A stretch of 64,000 nt of DNA from an uncultured Pirellulales bacterium (GTDB lineage: Bacteria; Planctomycetota; Planctomycetia; Pirellulales; Thermoguttaceae): contig CALLPE010000005.1 of assembly GCA_938015445.1 (NCBI GenBank), forward strand, positions 79,308 through 143,307, written 5' to 3'. This document shows positions 63,291 to 64,000 of this stretch, one piece after another. Within the stretch, counting starts at the first letter, position 1; each line of letters begins with the position of its first letter. Below the pieces are notes generated by a model. That model ran no database searches, was not told the origin of the DNA, and saw only the letters and a program-made list of their open reading frames with translations. The translations under genes were made by a program, and so were the position numbers.

Positions 63291-64000
63291 GATACTGCTG
63301 CTTCCACAGGCTGCTGGGCCAACGGCAGGCGGACGACGAAGCTGGTGCCGCGGCCTGGTTGGGTGTCGAAAGTGATCGACCCGCCGTGCTTCTTCACCAC
63401 GATAGCATAGACCAGACTCAGCCCTTGTCCTGACCCTTGCCCGACTTCTCTAGTGGTGAAGAATGGGTCGAAGATCTTGGACTTTATTTCCGGGGGGATG
63501 CCTATCCCGGTGTCGGTGACACTCAGCTCCAGCCACGGGCCGTCGCTGCGAGCGGTGATAGTAATGGTTCCCTTCGACTTGCCGTGGCTTGCGCCGGGGA
63601 CTGCGGCGATGGCCTGGGCGGCGTTGACGACCAACTGGAGTATCACCTGGTTGAAATCGGCCGGATTGCAGGCCACCGGAGGAAGGTCTGGCTCCATGCA
63701 CAGCACTATTTCTGCCACGTGCGTCCAGCGGCTGCGGCAGATGGAAAGTGTGGTATCGATGGCTCGGCCGATTTCGGTGGTCTGACGGTCGCTGCCGCTA
63801 GGCTGGGCGAATTCTTTCAGCGCTTGAACTATCCCCGCCATGTGCATGGCCCCTTCCAACGACTCCTCGGCGGCCACCGGCGCTTGTTCCAGCAAGAAGC
63901 GAAGCTGGCTGTCGGCTATCGCGCTGCGCACGGCCGCCAGTTTTTCCGCCCACGACGGATGCTGCTCGTCGCAGTCCAAACTGCGCTCGATCAGATGCAA
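63287..64000 (-). CDS. Sensor histidine kinase, 5' end cut by window edge
   Basis: Only the last ~237 residues are present; the frame is open to position 64000. The HATPase_c domain is complete: N box QVILQLVVNAAQAI, G1 DTGIGIPPE, F box FDPFFTT and G2 GQGSGQGLSLVYAI. The phosphoacceptor His region and any sensor domain lie outside the window. The C-terminus LAQQPVEAAVS leads into the overlapping response regulator gene. Confidence 0.88.
   Translation of the reverse strand: MHLIERSLDCDEQHPSWAEKLAAVRSAIADSQLRFLLEQAPVAAEESLEGAMHMAGIVQALKEFAQPSGSDRQTTEIGRAIDTTLSICRSRWTHVAEIVLCMEPDLPPVACNPADFNQVILQLVVNAAQAIAAVPGASHGKSKGTITITARSDGPWLELSVTDTGIGIPPEIKSKIFDPFFTTREVGQGSGQGLSLVYAIVVKKHGGSITFDTQPGRGTSFVVRLPLAQQPVEAAVS

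Overview
The window looks like chromosome from a planctomycete (Planctomycetota, probably Pirellulales-like). This is inferred from the gene families: a Tat-exported Gfo/Idh oxidoreductase, a DUF1080-ThuA fusion, a PEP-CTERM-anchored papain-like peptidase, an Hsp70/DUF2760 pair, a DUF4954 beta-helix protein, a PurS-PurL fusion and a pseudopilin locus with a very large GspK-like protein. Composition is GC-rich. I found no rRNA, tRNA, IS element, prophage or CRISPR array.

Layout. 1-12.6 kb: a gene-free tract, tilS (+), a sugar-phosphate-isomerase-like protein and an exported M28 peptidase with PDZ domain (-), another gene-free tract, an MFS transporter (+), DUF1080-ThuA, a VOC protein and dihydrolipoyl dehydrogenase (-). 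13-25 kb is a biosynthetic block: purF (+), uppS and purA (-), then a plus-strand run proC, a small unknown gene, yeiP/efpL, tyrA, purSL and purQ. 25-34.7 kb: a nucleosidase and a C1 peptidase (-), a glycosidase-like protein and a class II glutamine amidotransferase (+), a proline-rich membrane protein, Hsp70 and DUF2760 (-). 35.1-50.7 kb is a minus-strand type II secretion/type IV pilus-like locus of nine genes: two GspE/PilB-type ATPases, PilT, a GspF/PilC platform protein, four pseudopilins and the 1551-residue GspK-like protein. 51-64 kb: DUF4416 and a WecA/MraY-type transferase, a lipoprotein, a Gfo/Idh oxidoreductase, thrC, dapB, DUF4954, a methyltransferase-like protein, a MoaD/ThiS-like protein, and a response regulator with a histidine kinase cut by the window edge.

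The most unusual signal lies between the genes. Most of the longer intergenic gaps carry a short, degenerate, tightly phased tandem array with 2-9 copies of a 14-40 bp unit. Each array has its own unit sequence, so this is not a dispersed repeat family. Several arrays are in register with a gene boundary. At the ends of uppS, hsp70, dapB, DUF1080-ThuA, a pseudopilin gene and the MoaD-like gene, a unit contains, begins in or directly abuts the stop codon. At the M28 peptidase, the VOC gene and a pseudopilin gene, the unit next to the CDS contains the Shine-Dalgarno sequence or the start codon. It looks as if gene ends have been repeatedly copied outward into the spacer. I do not know a described element that matches this pattern, and I report it as the main discovery candidate.
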